Positions 8,491 to 19,155 of a DNA stretch of 34,775 bases are shown here, one piece after another. The position numbers and the translations under genes are program-made. Position 1 is the first letter of the stretch, and every line of letters starts with the position of its first letter. The notes under the pieces are model-generated. The model was not told where the DNA came from. It made no database searches and saw only the letters and a list, made by a program, of their open reading frames with translations. Source of the DNA: Bremia lactucae (lineage: Eukaryota > Oomycota > Peronosporomycetes > Peronosporales > Peronosporaceae); contig NC_090612.1 in assembly GCF_004359215.1 (NCBI RefSeq), positions 6,922,995-6,957,769 on the forward strand, in the 5' to 3' direction.

Positions 8491-9163
8491 AAGTTACCCT
8501 ACGCTACATAAACCCATTACGTACACTGTGTACTTAACGGAATGGTCAATTACTTTATTTGAAATCTTTAGATCTGTCGCTTGGGTGTGGTACCCACCTT
8601 GTGCATGTGATGCACATAGGTGTATTCAGGTTGAAAATATTAACGGCTTCGTCATCTGTAATCCGAGGTATTCAGAATAATACGCTCGCAATGTAGGGGT
8701 GCACATCTACAGAGGTGGAATCTATTATTGGTTAATAAAAGGCTTCATATTTACTTTTATTAAATATGAATCAATTTTCAAACTATTTTAGCTAACAAGC
8801 GCGCACGTGAAGCCGAATTACCGCTTCCGTGACGACACTTGTCCTAAAGTACTTAGTTCGCTGGGTGAGGTCGCTTAGGCGCCCACGATAATCTCACTGC
8901 ACGTGAAAGATAATGGTCAAACTGCTTCCTCACTGTGCTTGAAGGTGTGTGTTAAAGTAGAGTGTGGCTGCTATAGAAGCGTTCACCTGCAAAAAAATCA
9001 GCCCTTTTCAATCTCGGCCGGTATTTTTCGATTCCAATATCATATGATTCGATTGCATCGAATGCTCACATTTTTAAATAAACTTTGCTCCTTTTAAGGT
9101 CAACTAGAGGCTTACAACTAGTTGGCAAGCAAACAAATGGAATGCAAATACCACAATGACTTT
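8491..9163. other. No gene seen; possible LTR debris
   Basis: AT-rich sequence with scattered short inverted repeats (for example around 8604-8622). Part of it may be the degraded 3' LTR of element A. The longest frame (8903-9097, +) has no recognisable content. Confidence 0.4.
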
Positions 9164-9345
9164 TGTAACGAAGCATGCTTCGCTAGGACTACTAGCCATC
9201 CTACACTGATAAAAGTGATGGTGATGTGCCTGATGTGCCTGGATACCTTACGTACACGACGTGGAAGGAAGGTTTCAAGTTGCTAATAACCCTTAGCTAC
9301 GAAATGGTCAATACTAAGGCTTTAGTATAGTGAAAGAATAAAAAG
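9164..9345 (+). repeat. Truncated family A LTR (5' portion)
   Basis: Starts TGTAACGAAG and follows the first third of the family A LTR: the AGTGATGGTGATGTGCC region, then TACGTACACGACGTGGA and the taactaa-type block. It stops at about 9345, where the sequence changes to the end of a copia polyprotein in the same orientation. Confidence 0.6.
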
Positions 9346-9450
9346 GCGCGACTATTACCACAGACGTTTTGACTAAAGGGAGTGAATGTGCCAAGTCCCT
9401 TTATCTAATGCAGTTGTTCCGGTATAATTTAACTTACGTAAGAATAAAAA
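9346..9450 (+). pseudogene. Ty1/copia polyprotein C-terminal tail
   Basis: In the frame starting near 9346 the sequence reads TITTDVLTKGSECAKSLYL followed by MQLFRYN. The DVLTK(G/P) motif is the end of copia RNase H, about 30 residues before the polyprotein terminus. Upstream pol is lost, cut by the LTR fragment. A second diverged copy of this tail and its flank lies at 10975-11131. Confidence 0.6.
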
Positions 9451-9554
9451 AAACAATAATATAGCCAACCTATTGACCAATCGTATTAGCTTACACCGAT
9501 TAGCCAATCTGAGGTGTTTTGGCTTTCTGGCAATAGTCAAAACGTCTGCGGCAA
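9355..9554. repeat. 200-bp segment with 21-bp inverted ends
   Basis: Positions 9355-9375 and 9534-9554 are inverted repeats matching at 19 of 21 bases, and the left arm lies inside the copia tail. No convincing target-site duplication flanks it. The right arm recurs in the related copy, doubled, at 11091-11131. Confidence 0.6.
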
Positions 9555-10974
9555 ATAATAATTACGGTTAGATTCACTTCCTAATTATAGACGACACTAC
9601 TTAAAATGTACCAAATAACTGGTACACTTGTCTAACAGTCGATCGATCATAATGCAAACAAGTACGCAAACACGGCAGCGTCGCGAGCGACTTCTATACC
9701 AAAATGTGATCTGCACGCACGCAGACACAAATTGATTGCAGCTTGGGAGGACGTCACGCTCTTATAACGTTGCATGCTGGATTCGGTATAAATTTCGCTA
9801 ATTTATCAAGGATTTAACTGTTTATTGAGCTTAAGGCTTTTCGCTTATCAGGATGCAAAGGCCAATCTCTTAAGCGAAACATATCGCTACTTGTCCTGCA
9901 ATTTGCGAGGAATTCTGGAATTGTCAAGGCAGCATTTGCAAAATATCGAAGCCGGTGAAGACGCTGGCAATTTATGGCACACGCCATTTTATACAATCGT
10001 ATTATCGGTGAGAAGTGCAAGTGGTACCTACAAGTCGCTAATGTAATGCGAAAAGTTGTGCGGCGATAACGGTCTGGAACGGAAAAGGCACCTGTATTGT
10101 GTAAGCTGTCGAAGCTTTATCTACCTTGGTGCATCGAAAAGCGATATAAGCGAAAGCGCCAGCTTCGAGAGAAGGAACAACGTACAGTTTGCGACGACGA
10201 GGGTTGGTTTACATGGGCTTGCAAGCGTTTGCGCATAATCCGATGCTACCGCATTTTTTTGGCAAGACCCATGTTACGACAATCTGTCAAAAGCAACGAC
10301 AAAGATTGCTGAATTATAAACAGGATAATGGAGAGCTCGAGGTCCGAAGAAGAAACTACTCACTGTCCACTGTATGCAGAATGGCACGGTTGTACCGAAA
10401 ACCCTCTTTGAGTCTAAAATCCTCGGATGGAAGCGATAAATCACTTCTTGCAGCTTCGTGTCCTACGCACGCAACTGTCAACTAGTCTTGGAAACAGCAC
10501 GTCGTTTAACTTTTCTAATAAATAGCCCTCCATAACTTGTCCGATCTAAAGCAATTATGTGACTTCCAATATGTCATGCAGTCTATTAGAGAGTCGACTA
10601 AAGCTTTCGCAAATAAGCGCGTCAAAGCGGCTGCTAGCCATATCATCATGGCGGCAAGTTCGCGGCCAACACTGCTTAAAACCAGTCTTCATCTGTCGTG
10701 CTAATTGCTGTCAGCGTCTGTGAATAATGCAATAGTGTGGAAGCGCGCGATAACCTTCGTCGTGTTGCACTGAAAAAGAGGACGTTGGATCTACTGGCAT
10801 TAAAGACTTGTCCTGATCAAATAACGGAAGCTATGATGCTCCAGAATAACAAGCTGCGTCGATTGATGTCTACCAAAAGCTGTGGGTATTGGTGTTAAAA
10901 GTGTATCGAATTTCAGCTGCTTATCCATTGAAAACCGACGAGATTCTGCATCACCTTCTCGTTGTATTGGTACA
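9555..10974. other. No recognisable gene
   Basis: Several short plus-strand frames (9825-10046, 10097-10312, 10189-10485) carry no motif I recognise, and stops interrupt any longer reading. A strongly basic 71-residue frame at 10097-10312 is the most protein-like but has no support from context. The stretch is probably old transposon or intergenic DNA. Confidence 0.4.
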
Positions 10975-11131
10975 ACTTTCCAATGCAGCTATTCCTGTAT
11001 AATTTAATTTACGTAGAACCAATAATATAACCTATCGAAGTATATTAGCTTACACAGATTAGCCACTCAGAGGTGTTCTTTCTGAGACAATTGTCAAAAT
11101 GTCTGTGGCAATAGTCAAACGTATGTGGCAA
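10975..11131 (+). pseudogene. Second copia tail copy with doubled terminal motif
   Basis: Reads PMQLFLYNLIYVE, matching MQLFRYNLTYVR of the 9346 copy. The following non-coding sequence (TATTAGCTTACAC.GATTAGCCA.TC.GAGGTGTT) aligns with 9484-9520. It ends with two tandem copies of the terminal motif (11091-11111 and 11112-11131). Confidence 0.6.
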
Positions 11132-12599
11132 AAAGTCGCACCAAAAGTGCAGCCTCTTGGTCGTTAGGCGTGGCTGGCGATATGCGGTTGCGGTAGTACT
11201 ATCTTCAGCAATACCTCCTTCAAGAGCATACGCATGCTCACGCAGCCATTTCGCGTGTTATTTGCTACTTTCGCACACGTTGACGCGCACTGGGACGTCT
11301 CAGTCGATAATTACTGGGTTTTCAGCGTCCGTGACATCAAATCTTTAAAATGGATGTTTAATGGGATAGAGGCTCATCGAGTTGGCGCTGTTTCGTCGCC
11401 AGATGCATACAGTACTCACAACGGCAGTGATCCCGTAGCCATACCTTGTAAGGCTTTGCAGTGGCGCCATCCTCGAACGTGACGAGCACTGGCGCTCAAT
11501 GATGAGGTCTACCTCTTTCGTAATACGCACGACCTCCCGTTCTTTGGCCAACTTTCCCACTTCGGTGTCACCGTTTCCGTCCAAGAATCCATTACTTAGT
11601 GTGTGGCAAATTTGCGCGCGTTTCACGGAAGCAGAGAGCTGGTTGCGGTAGAGGCAGTTACAGTTATGAAACATCCCATAACGTAGAACATTTTGATATT
11701 TTGGAAAATCAGGAATAGGGGGACGCAGAAAGGGGGTGGATTTGATGAACAGTCGACGCGTTTCACGTGGTTCAAACGCTTAAATAGGAACATCGTGAGG
11801 CTTTTCAATTTTGAAGTGAAATGTCTCTTCCGTATTTCACTGTGGACAATAACGCCCACTTGGCCACCATGGAACCTCTCTTGAATAAGGCTATGCTGGC
11901 AATATCAAGCAGTTTCGTCACAATGACTACAAATATGCCCCGCTAACGCCTTTAAATTGTGACCAAGTATTTAAATTTTACGAGGCTCACCGGAAATTGC
12001 TTGAGATTATCGTCGATCAGAGATCGAATTATGTACTAAACTTAAGGTGGATGAAATGATGGTCATCAACAATCAACGCGTTATACACGGTCATTAAACT
12101 ATTCATGGCAAACGTCGTGTGCTCGTCGGTTGCTGCATTGGTCGCACGGAGTATGAAAGCCGCTTGCGCGTTATTGGCATCATTTAGCTAATTGATCGAG
12201 TTGTATCTCATAATACTAACTCTGGCTTCGCCTTTTTTATGTGTGTATTCAGGCGATCCTTCTAGATTAGCCTTCCTTTGTCCTAATGATCCCCCAAGAA
12301 TTGCTGTATCGTTAGCAGCATCTGGGTAAACCGATTTTGTTGTGAGTAATTATGGCTGAGTGCCATACGTATACAATTTGATAACAATTTACTCTAGACA
12401 TGTGAAATATGTCAGCGTGTGAATACAACGTCAACAGCCGCTTTACCCTCTGCCAGATTTCCCACTGCTAGCTATTTTAATGTTTAAACTTCCATTTCGA
12501 ATAACCGAAAAATGGTCAGAGCATAACACTAATTAGACGGCCTGAGCAGTATTGTGCAGATAGCACATTGTTCAGAGAACATAGACGGCCTAGGAGCCT
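11132..12599. other. No recognisable gene
   Basis: Frames at 11234-11482 (+), 11345-11674 (-) and 11693-11884 (+) have no family signature that I can name and overlap on both strands. No terminal repeats were found. The base composition and broken frames fit decayed mobile DNA. Confidence 0.4.
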
Positions 12600-12952
12600 A
12601 AATGGGTGGTTGATAACACCTTTTACAACGCTTCTTTACGGCCAAGATGGAGGAAAGTGATGATGTTTTAGAGCTTATTAACAAGTTAAGGACCCTGGCG
12701 GAGCAGCTGGATGCAGTGGGGGCTCCGGTCAGTGAACACGGCTTGGTCATCACGCTTTTGGGAAGCCCCAGTGATTCGTTTGCGTTCCTGATCACGGCAC
12801 CGAAGTCAAGAGCAGACTCGCTGTCATTGGAGCTGGCGACGTCTCGACTGTTGCGCGAAGACATAAAGCGCAAGGAACAAGGTGGCGGCGTCGATGGAGT
12901 CACACACGAGCGACCAAGTATAGCACAACGGAGCACGACAAGTGCCTGTTAA
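12600..12952 (+). pseudogene. Ty1/copia Gag C-terminal half
   Basis: The frame at 12647-12952 begins inside a UBN2-type copia Gag. It shows the pattern MEESDDVLELINKLRTLAEQ, then a hydrophobic G.PVSEHGLVITLLGS segment and an ELATSRLLREDIKRKEQ helix, the standard ending of the capsid domain before the zinc knuckle. The N-terminal half is absent. The next piece (12942 onward) is in another frame. Confidence 0.75.
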
Positions 12953-13370
12953 GACGAGAAGCGCGGGTCATTATTGTGGTGAGCATGAACATTGGGTTGC
13001 AAAGTGTCCAGCGCGACTCCGCAAGAATGCGCAGCGACAGAGGCCGCAAAAAATATCACACAATTTGAAGAAACTTCGGGCAATTTCTGTTTTCCGTTGG
13101 TGGTGCTGCAAGTGCTACCAAGTCGAATTGTGTGTGGTTGGTTGACTCGATAGCTTAGCAAAAAATGACTTACTCGAAAGAGGACATGAAGAATTACGGG
13201 GCTTTCTCTCCGGCAGATGTGCATCTCGATGACGACGGTGTGGTCTAAGCGGTGGTAGCGGGTAAATGCTGCTGTCTGAAAGTTCCAACTGTCGAGCACC
13301 TTGTTCTCTCCGTGTTGATAGCCTTACTGGTGAAGCAAGGTTACTTTTTTTGGGCCCGTCGAGTTCATGT
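12953..13370 (+). pseudogene. Ty1/copia zinc knuckle and protease remnant
   Basis: The knuckle reads GHYCGEHEHWVAKC, where the first Cys of C-x2-C-x4-H-x4-C has become Gly. Further on the frame reads WLVDSIA then a TAG, the copia protease active site with Asp kept at 13144-13146 but the following Gly lost. It continues MTYSKEDMKNYGAFSP and VHLDDDGVV, typical copia protease. Decay is heavy; the piece fades out by about 13370, before the LTR at 13606. Confidence 0.7.
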
Positions 13371-13605
13371 TCTATGAACTCCTCTATAGTCGCGTGTTAA
13401 TCGTCTCTTTGTAGAGCGATCAACATGGCGCTAACGGCTAACTCGCCTACAAGCTCTCCATTCAAGGTCGCTCAAGTGAGTGAACCTTTCACGCGTTGCG
13501 TGGGAGACTTCTTGAGGGGCTTAAAAGCTAGCTCCTTCTTCATCCAACATGTTCAAGTTGGTTGGAAGGTGCAAGGCCGTTGAACGACCACAAAGTGCTA
13601 CCAGG
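13371..13605. other. Spacer between copia remnant and element B
   Basis: No frame or motif was recognised. The sequence changes to a family A LTR at 13606. Confidence 0.4.
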
Positions 13606-14078
13606 TGAAATTGGGCACCTTTCGCCAGTACTGTTTCAGTACTAGCCAACCTGCAGTGATAACTGTGAAGGTGAGGTGCCTCCGATTATTTTCCGTACAC
13701 AACGTTCAGAGGAAAGTTTCAAGTAGATAAGAAGTCTTAGCTAATAAAAGTCAATACTAAAGACTTTAATATAGGGAAAAGTAAAACTGTATTAGCATAT
13801 TAAGTTCCAATGTATCGATCTATTATCTACTATGTGTAATAATTGCATCTAAAGCGTCTCCTTGCGCCCCGACCAATTGTATCTTGTAACGATTGGCGGG
13901 GTTGCTGTAAACTTAAATCAACCACTCAACAGAGATGTTTTCTTGTTGCTTCAATTAAGTAATAAAAATTAAAAATCATAAAAACTTCTATACTTCCTTC
14001 TTATTTTTCTCTTATAGGAATATATCAGTTATTCCTCTAGTAGGAATTATTATTTATGTAACGGGACACCTCGTTACA
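13606..14078 (+). repeat. 5' LTR of element B (family A)
   Basis: 473 bases, from TGAAATTGGGCACC to CCTCGTTACA. It shares with the 28950-29435 LTR the blocks AAAAGTAAAACTGTATTA, CTTGCGC and GACGATTGG/AACGATTGGCGGGGTT. An AATTATT-rich tail precedes the end. The following bases (GTGACCCC) do not resemble a common primer-binding site. Confidence 0.75.
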
Positions 14079-14810
14079 GTGACCCCATGCTGCTGGCAGG
14101 CCGACGCTTTTGCGTCGACACAAAAGCAGAAAGATCGAAATTTTCAAGCTTAAGGCAATCGAAGGCGACTCCCTTTTAAATGATAAGTCGAATTAGACGA
14201 CGCCATAAGCTCGCCGCATCGATGACGATGCGACAAAAGTGAAATTTCGCATGTCCAACTTGGCCGCACGTGCCAATTTTTGGGCCTTACGCACGGCTCA
14301 AGGTTCACGACCCATTTCTGTTTAGATCATATGGGGACTTTAAGACCCGGCTCAGGCAAACCTTTGAGCCGCCACGTGCCGAGTTCTGGCTCGAGACAGA
14401 GCTCCTGGATTTAAAATAGGGCAAGCGTGACCTTCACGCTTATGCCCAACATACACAATACCTTGCACGGAGTATAGTGAGTCATCCAATTGATGAAAAA
14501 GCACAGATAACTGTGTTTATTAAGGATCTTTGCAAACGGTCCTGTCAAGGACCACTTGTTCCGGCTCACATTTAAGAAGATTGATCAAGCGATCTGTAGC
14601 TGAACAAGAGTACTTCGGCCAAAAACAAGCTTTCGTTCACTCTGGTGCTTATTGTCCAAATATACGACAAGAAACGGAGGTCCAGAACCTATGCACCGCT
14701 CGTATTTGAAGATCGAGAAACCTCGCTCTTAGAATCAGAAAGGATTGCAAAGATGCAATCGTTGTCAAAAGACAGGGCACTACACCCATGAATATCGTGC
14801 CCACGCCCAG
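14079..14810 (+). pseudogene. Element B Gag with mutated zinc knuckle
   Basis: The capsid part is readable as FRMSNLAARANFWALRTAQG (about 14250-14310). After a shift comes SYGDFKTRLRQTFEPPRAEF and, past a TAG, GKRDLHAYAQHTQYLARSIV and HPIDEKAQITVFIKDL, the typical gypsy Gag order. The knuckle near 14767-14810 reads CNRCQKTGHYTHEY. The last zinc ligand is Tyr instead of Cys. Confidence 0.75.
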
Positions 14811-16092
14811 TGCCTTGAAATATTAGGTGAAATACGATCGACTTCCCACTAAAAATAGCGGAGAACGCGGATCGTCAAAAATGGTTGGAGTTAGTTGGTG
14901 CGGTGCGCCCATCTCATCCAGCAACGTCAAGAAAATTTGCAGGTACAAATATTGTGTGTAACTGCCCAAGTAATATGGTTAACCTCATCACCTTGAGAAC
15001 TACAGTGGCAAATAAGTTGCCACTAAATTTTGTAGTTGACGCCAATCGCTAGAAGATCGCAGACTCAAATTTACTGAGCGCAGTATACCTTTAACGAGGA
15101 TAACACTGCGTCTAACAACAGTCGCATCTGTAATAGTTAATAAAAAATTTGTTGGCACCCACATAAGTCAAAGGATACACAGTACGATGATGATTTCATC
15201 GTACTGGATTTGGATGACAGACTTGTTGTCATTTTTGGATTACCATGGCTCAGAAAGGACGAGCGATGCGTAAAGTGGCAGCATCAAGACCTAACGATGC
15301 CTGCCTCTCGTTAATCAGATAGATGGCCATTTGACGAACGTCTAGGAGCGTCCACAAGCGTGTGGATCCCCTAGAAGTGAGTGCGATAGCCGCACTTCTT
15401 GTTCGGTCGTTAGCAAGACCACAGTGTGACGATCCATCACACTGTGGAGTTAAATCCAGACGGCTGTGCACAAGCACAGGCAGCGTCGATGTTCGACTAC
15501 TCGAATAAGTTGAGTGGATCGAAACAAGGATGTTTGTTTCGAAATCGACATACAAATTTATTTGAAATGCCTGTCGATAATAGACAGTGCGAAAGTCCTA
15601 GATCGACTGGAGAGTCGACCGTAGAGGATCTCGCTGTGGTTGCGCAACCACAGCTAGAGGCAGTTAGGTAGGATTTGCCCTAAAAAAAGGGAGTAAGTCC
15701 CATAAACTTGAGGGAATAAGTCCCCAGGTACCTTTTGAATGGGTTCCAAAGAAGAAACTGAGACATTGAAGATCTTACTAAACAACGAATCAAGTGTAAA
15801 CGGTTAAGACTTGATATGATAGCTCCTCGGAAGTAAGTCGCGGAGATTACATAATTGACAACACTTGAATTGAAACGGTTCTTGCGTGATCTGCGTAGTG
15901 ACAAAGTCAAGCTGATCTGTATTCTTTTCAAATATGACAGTACATGGACGATATTCGGTCAATAATGGTAGTTCCTGAGATCTTACGGGTTCTTCAGCAG
16001 CTCATCGATGGACAGTCCTCGATGAGAAGAATTGGATTGATCCGTTTACGTCTTAGTCCTGTGAGTTATTAGAAACAAATCCTTTAGCCAAG
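14811..16092 (+). pseudogene. Element B protease and protease-RT linker
   Basis: A retropepsin remnant near 15010-15050 reads NFVVDANR then a stop: the Asp is kept but the S-G-A is lost. The C-terminal protease part is clear at 15180-15300 (YDDDFIVLDLDDRLVVIFGL, then PWL..DERCVKWQHQ). The linker (15426-16092) contains SMFDYSNKLSG, LKRFLRDLRSDKVKLICILF and finally CELLETNPLAK at 16056-16092, just before the point where RT should start. RT instead begins on the minus strand at 17522. Confidence 0.75.
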
Positions 16093-17522
16093 TAATGTTG
16101 ACGACGGAACGCTAATTGTTGCAATAATGGACTTATCCTCACTGTTGTTTTGCGCAGCCGGCTCAAAATCGGGACGCCGCAAAATGGCATCAGCGACGAC
16201 ATTAAGTCGTCCTGTCCTATATTTTACGGAGGAATTATACTCCACGAAGAAATACAACCATCTCGCCATTGTTTGCGAGAGGTGTGGACTGTTTGCGGCC
16301 CTGCCTAACGACGCATCGTCCGTGTAAACAATGAACGGTCTATCTCCCCAAGACATAGACCCTAACCTTAGCCAGTGCATTTTTATAACAAGGAGCTCCT
16401 TGTCATGCACTGGATAATTGCGCTCAGCTGGTTGAAGCTGGCGCGACTGATAGCAGACGTCGCGCTCTGCGCAGTCTGTGTCATGTAGCATTAACGCATA
16501 GACGATTGCAAAATCGCTGGACATGAAATGGTCTGTCTTGGTCCGCAATCGCCAATATTGGCGATTACATCAAGCTTTGCTTGATACCCTCGATGGAACG
16601 CTGACAACCAGCGTTCCATAACCATTTCGCATTTTTCTTCAAAAAAGAAGAAGGAAGTACTGCCATCTCGGCATATTTGCGCGAGTACTTACGTAAGTAC
16701 GCCGCTAAATCGAGAAACTTTGGAAGCCCGTTTGAATCGACTGACCTGTGCCAGTCGATGATCGCCTTGATCTTTTTAGGATCAGGGCGTACACCGTGTT
16801 TACCCACGACGCACCAAGTAGTGGTATTTCGCTTGCAGCGAATATACACTTCTTAAGATTTGCATACAACTTGTGCTTACGCAAAAGTGTAAAAAAACTT
16901 TTGGACGTGTGATGTACTTCAACATCCGACTTTCTGTTCATGCCTCTGTTATGAACGAAGACGTCATCAAAATAGATCGGTGCAAAATCCCGCACCGATC
17001 TCAACAGATTGGTTACACATCTGTTGAATGTCGCAGGGGCATTACTAAGTCCCTGTGGCATGACTAGCCACTCCCACAGCATCCGCTTTCGATACTTACT
17101 GTTGTGAACGGAAAACCTGTTCACGCATGAGGATCTGATAGAATCCTTCCATCAGACCCGTCGACGAAAGATGGTATTCTTTGACATGCCGTCAATCATT
17201 ACGTCATTTCGTGGTATCGGCATTGAAGCCGGTACCGTTGCTGCGCCAAATTATATTGAACCCATGCAAAATCTGCCACCCTCCCGTTACTTTGCGCGCA
17301 CAGAAGGTTAGGTGGCTATGTGAGGAGGCTAACTCCTTCATTTAGTCCGCTGCTAAGCGATCGGCAAATAACTTCTCGATCGCTAAACTTGTGTGACCAC
17401 TAAAGTATTTCGAGCTTGGTATCAGGTCGATTTTGTGTCGAGTGCCTTTATCGTTAGGCAACTCGCATGGTACCAAATCGGGGAACACATCCATAAATTC
17501 GATCAAATTTTTGTACATGTTA
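16093..17522 (-). pseudogene. Element B reverse transcriptase-RNase H, inverted block
   Basis: Reading down from 17522: NMYKNLIEFMDVFPDLVPCE, LAIEKLFADRLAAD, LWEWLVMPQGLSNAPATFNR, IYFDDVFVHNRG (catalytic Asp pair at 16963-16968 intact), KLYANLKKCIFAASEIPLLG and KIKAIIDWHRS. RNase H follows with DFAIVYALMLHD, ERDVCYQSRQLQPAERNYPV, HDKELL, YTDDASL and ADAILRRPDFEP (16084-16548). Frameshifts break it into pieces. The block is opposite to the gag-protease part before it and to the integrase N-terminus after it. Confidence 0.85.
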
Positions 17523-17770
17523 GAAGAGCCCACCAAGAAGATAAGGCTCTTTGAAAGGTTGATAGATCGCCTCAGAAACCCATGACAACAATAATTAAAA
17601 GGATTTTCGAAATTAAATGGATCATCAACAGATCAATACACAACACGCAATTGATTACTGTATCACACAGCCTTTGCTGGCGACACACCTCGTGTCGTCA
17701 TCCCCAACCATAATGATTTGCATTTACGCATGATGAATCAGTGCCACGACTCACCAATAAGTGGGCTGGT
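17523..17770 (+). pseudogene. Element B integrase N-terminal region on plus strand
   Basis: The plus strand reads KKIRLFERLIDRLRNP, then LKGFSKLNG and TDQYTTRN. It continues DTPRVVIPNHNDLHLRMMNQ and CHDSPISG. These align with the RNase H-integrase joint and integrase zinc-binding N-terminus of element A (about 5915-5690, minus). The next expected residues (GHRG...) are on the minus strand at about 18915. This short plus segment between two minus blocks is the key evidence for two separate in-place inversions. Confidence 0.75.
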
Positions 17771-18916
17771 GCCGACTTTTTTAAAGTTGCCAATGCACGA
17801 CTTTGCCAAGTGTGTAAGCAATATTGAGCCGCTCATGCGTGACTTGTACATGTAAAGTCTTGTGCAAGTGGTTGGCACGCCAAGCTCCATGGAAGCCACG
17901 GAACAATTCGCGACAATCGTTCTGTTGGACATGACCTGTAACGTCCATCATTAGTTGAGAACGAGGTTTCCAACTATTATGTGAGGGTGAATAACTCCGC
18001 CATCCAACGAGATAACTCGTTTGGACCACCTTCGCTTTGCGGCGGTTCAAGAATTTTTCAATTAGAAAGCGCTTCTCAACGCTCGAGCCCATCAGTGGAT
18101 TTGGAGGGTAGGATAATCAAGTTCAACTTCCTCGTCGGGCCCGACTCATCCACATAATTAAAGTCGCGTCCTCCGGTACTTGCGGGAGGACGTTGATCAT
18201 GAACGTTCCCGTCGTTGCGACCTAGCGGCGACGCTCAACAATGTTTATCGCGAACAGTTGCAAAATCGTGGGCAAATTGCGGTTGATCAATTGTCGAACG
18301 AACGGGCGCACCAGACCGTTCGAGCAAAAGATTTCGTCCTTAAAAACAAAGTGAAACGTCTGGTTCGAGCCTTTCAGTCTCCATCGCAGGACCATCAGTC
18401 TTTGGCGGATGCCTTAGACCAACCTGGTTTGACTCGGAAACTACCACCTCGTACTTGTAGACATCTGACGTAAAGCGTAGGATGCGTATGCAACCTACGA
18501 GGCAGCTCGATCGCGTACGCATTGCCTTGGTGGTGCAGTACACGGAACGGGCCAATGTGCCTGGGCGTAATAAATTACTGCCCACATTCGTCACTATATG
18601 TTTATGTAGATTAATCGTAGACAGCAGGACTAGATCATTAACTTTAAATGAAAAACGCTCTCTTTTTTATTCTTGTCACCGTTCTGTTTCTGTCAGTAGC
18701 GTCTTCGGGAAATCAGAAGACGAAGTTCATAGGTACGGACTGTTACCACTCTGCCGGAAACAGGTAGAGGTTGTAGCGGTGCACGGAATGAAGCACTGGG
18801 CTTCACCCATTGACAAATTTCGCAAGCACGTATGTACTGCGGACGAATTCATACTGGCGTGGCCATAAGAAATCGCGGCTTATTGTTGGATAAGTTCTCT
18901 CACGTCCACGATGCCC
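17771..18916 (-). pseudogene. Element B integrase and chromodomain, inverted block with core deleted
   Basis: Downward from about 18916: GHRG and a YP.ISRDF.WPRQYEFVR stretch (zinc-binding part), the MNFVF.FPED start of the catalytic core, then a jump at about 18700 to the QKQNGDK region that precedes the C-terminal domain. The DDE core is therefore missing (about 690 bases compared with element A). A broken C-terminal domain follows (VTNVGS..., 18480-18600), then a spacer and the chromodomain EKFLNRRKAKVVQTSYLVGW, RSYSPSHNSWKPRSQLMMDV (about 17950-18070). It ends at a stop near 17781. Confidence 0.8.
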
Positions 18917-19155
18917 AAAACTGTATCAATACATTAAGTTTCTACGTAACGATCTTATATCTACTGACTTTAATATCTTAATATCAACCTATGTTTAGCG
19001 CATCCTTGCGCACCGCCCAATCGTGTCTAGTAACGATTGTCGGGCGTGTTTTTAACTAAATCAACTAATCAACAGAACTTTTGTCTTGATGCTTCAATTT
19101 TCCAAACTTAATAATATTAAATATTAGCTACATTCACACTCTTTTTCCTAAAGGT
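18917..19155 (+). repeat. 3' LTR remnant of element B
   Basis: Starts abruptly with AAAACTGTATCAATACATTA and follows the family A LTR from about its middle: CCTTGCGCACCGCCCAATCG, AACGATTGTCGGG, AAATCAAC..ATCAACAGAA. The first part of the LTR is missing at the junction with the inverted block. The end is worn, and no CCCCGTTACA was found. Confidence 0.65.

Larger units (their letters stand above)
13606..19155 (+). mobile_element. Ty3/gypsy chromovirus, element B, with two in-place inverted blocks
   Basis: Layout along the plus direction: 5' LTR (13606-14078), gag (+), protease and linker (+, to 16092), RT-RNase H on the minus strand (16093-17522), integrase N-terminus (+, 17523-17770), rest of integrase plus chromodomain on the minus strand (17771-18916), 3' LTR remnant (+, from 18917). 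Component order is the normal gypsy order, and protein motifs join across each breakpoint if the minus blocks are turned over. It is about 5.5 kb and decayed by many stops and indels. It belongs to the same family as element A. Confidence 0.8.

Noticed and set aside
10097..10312. Basic plus-strand frame resembling a DNA-binding or transposase fragment.
   Set aside because: No catalytic or zinc motif. The composition is explained by Arg/Lys-rich chance translation, and overlapping frames are equally open.
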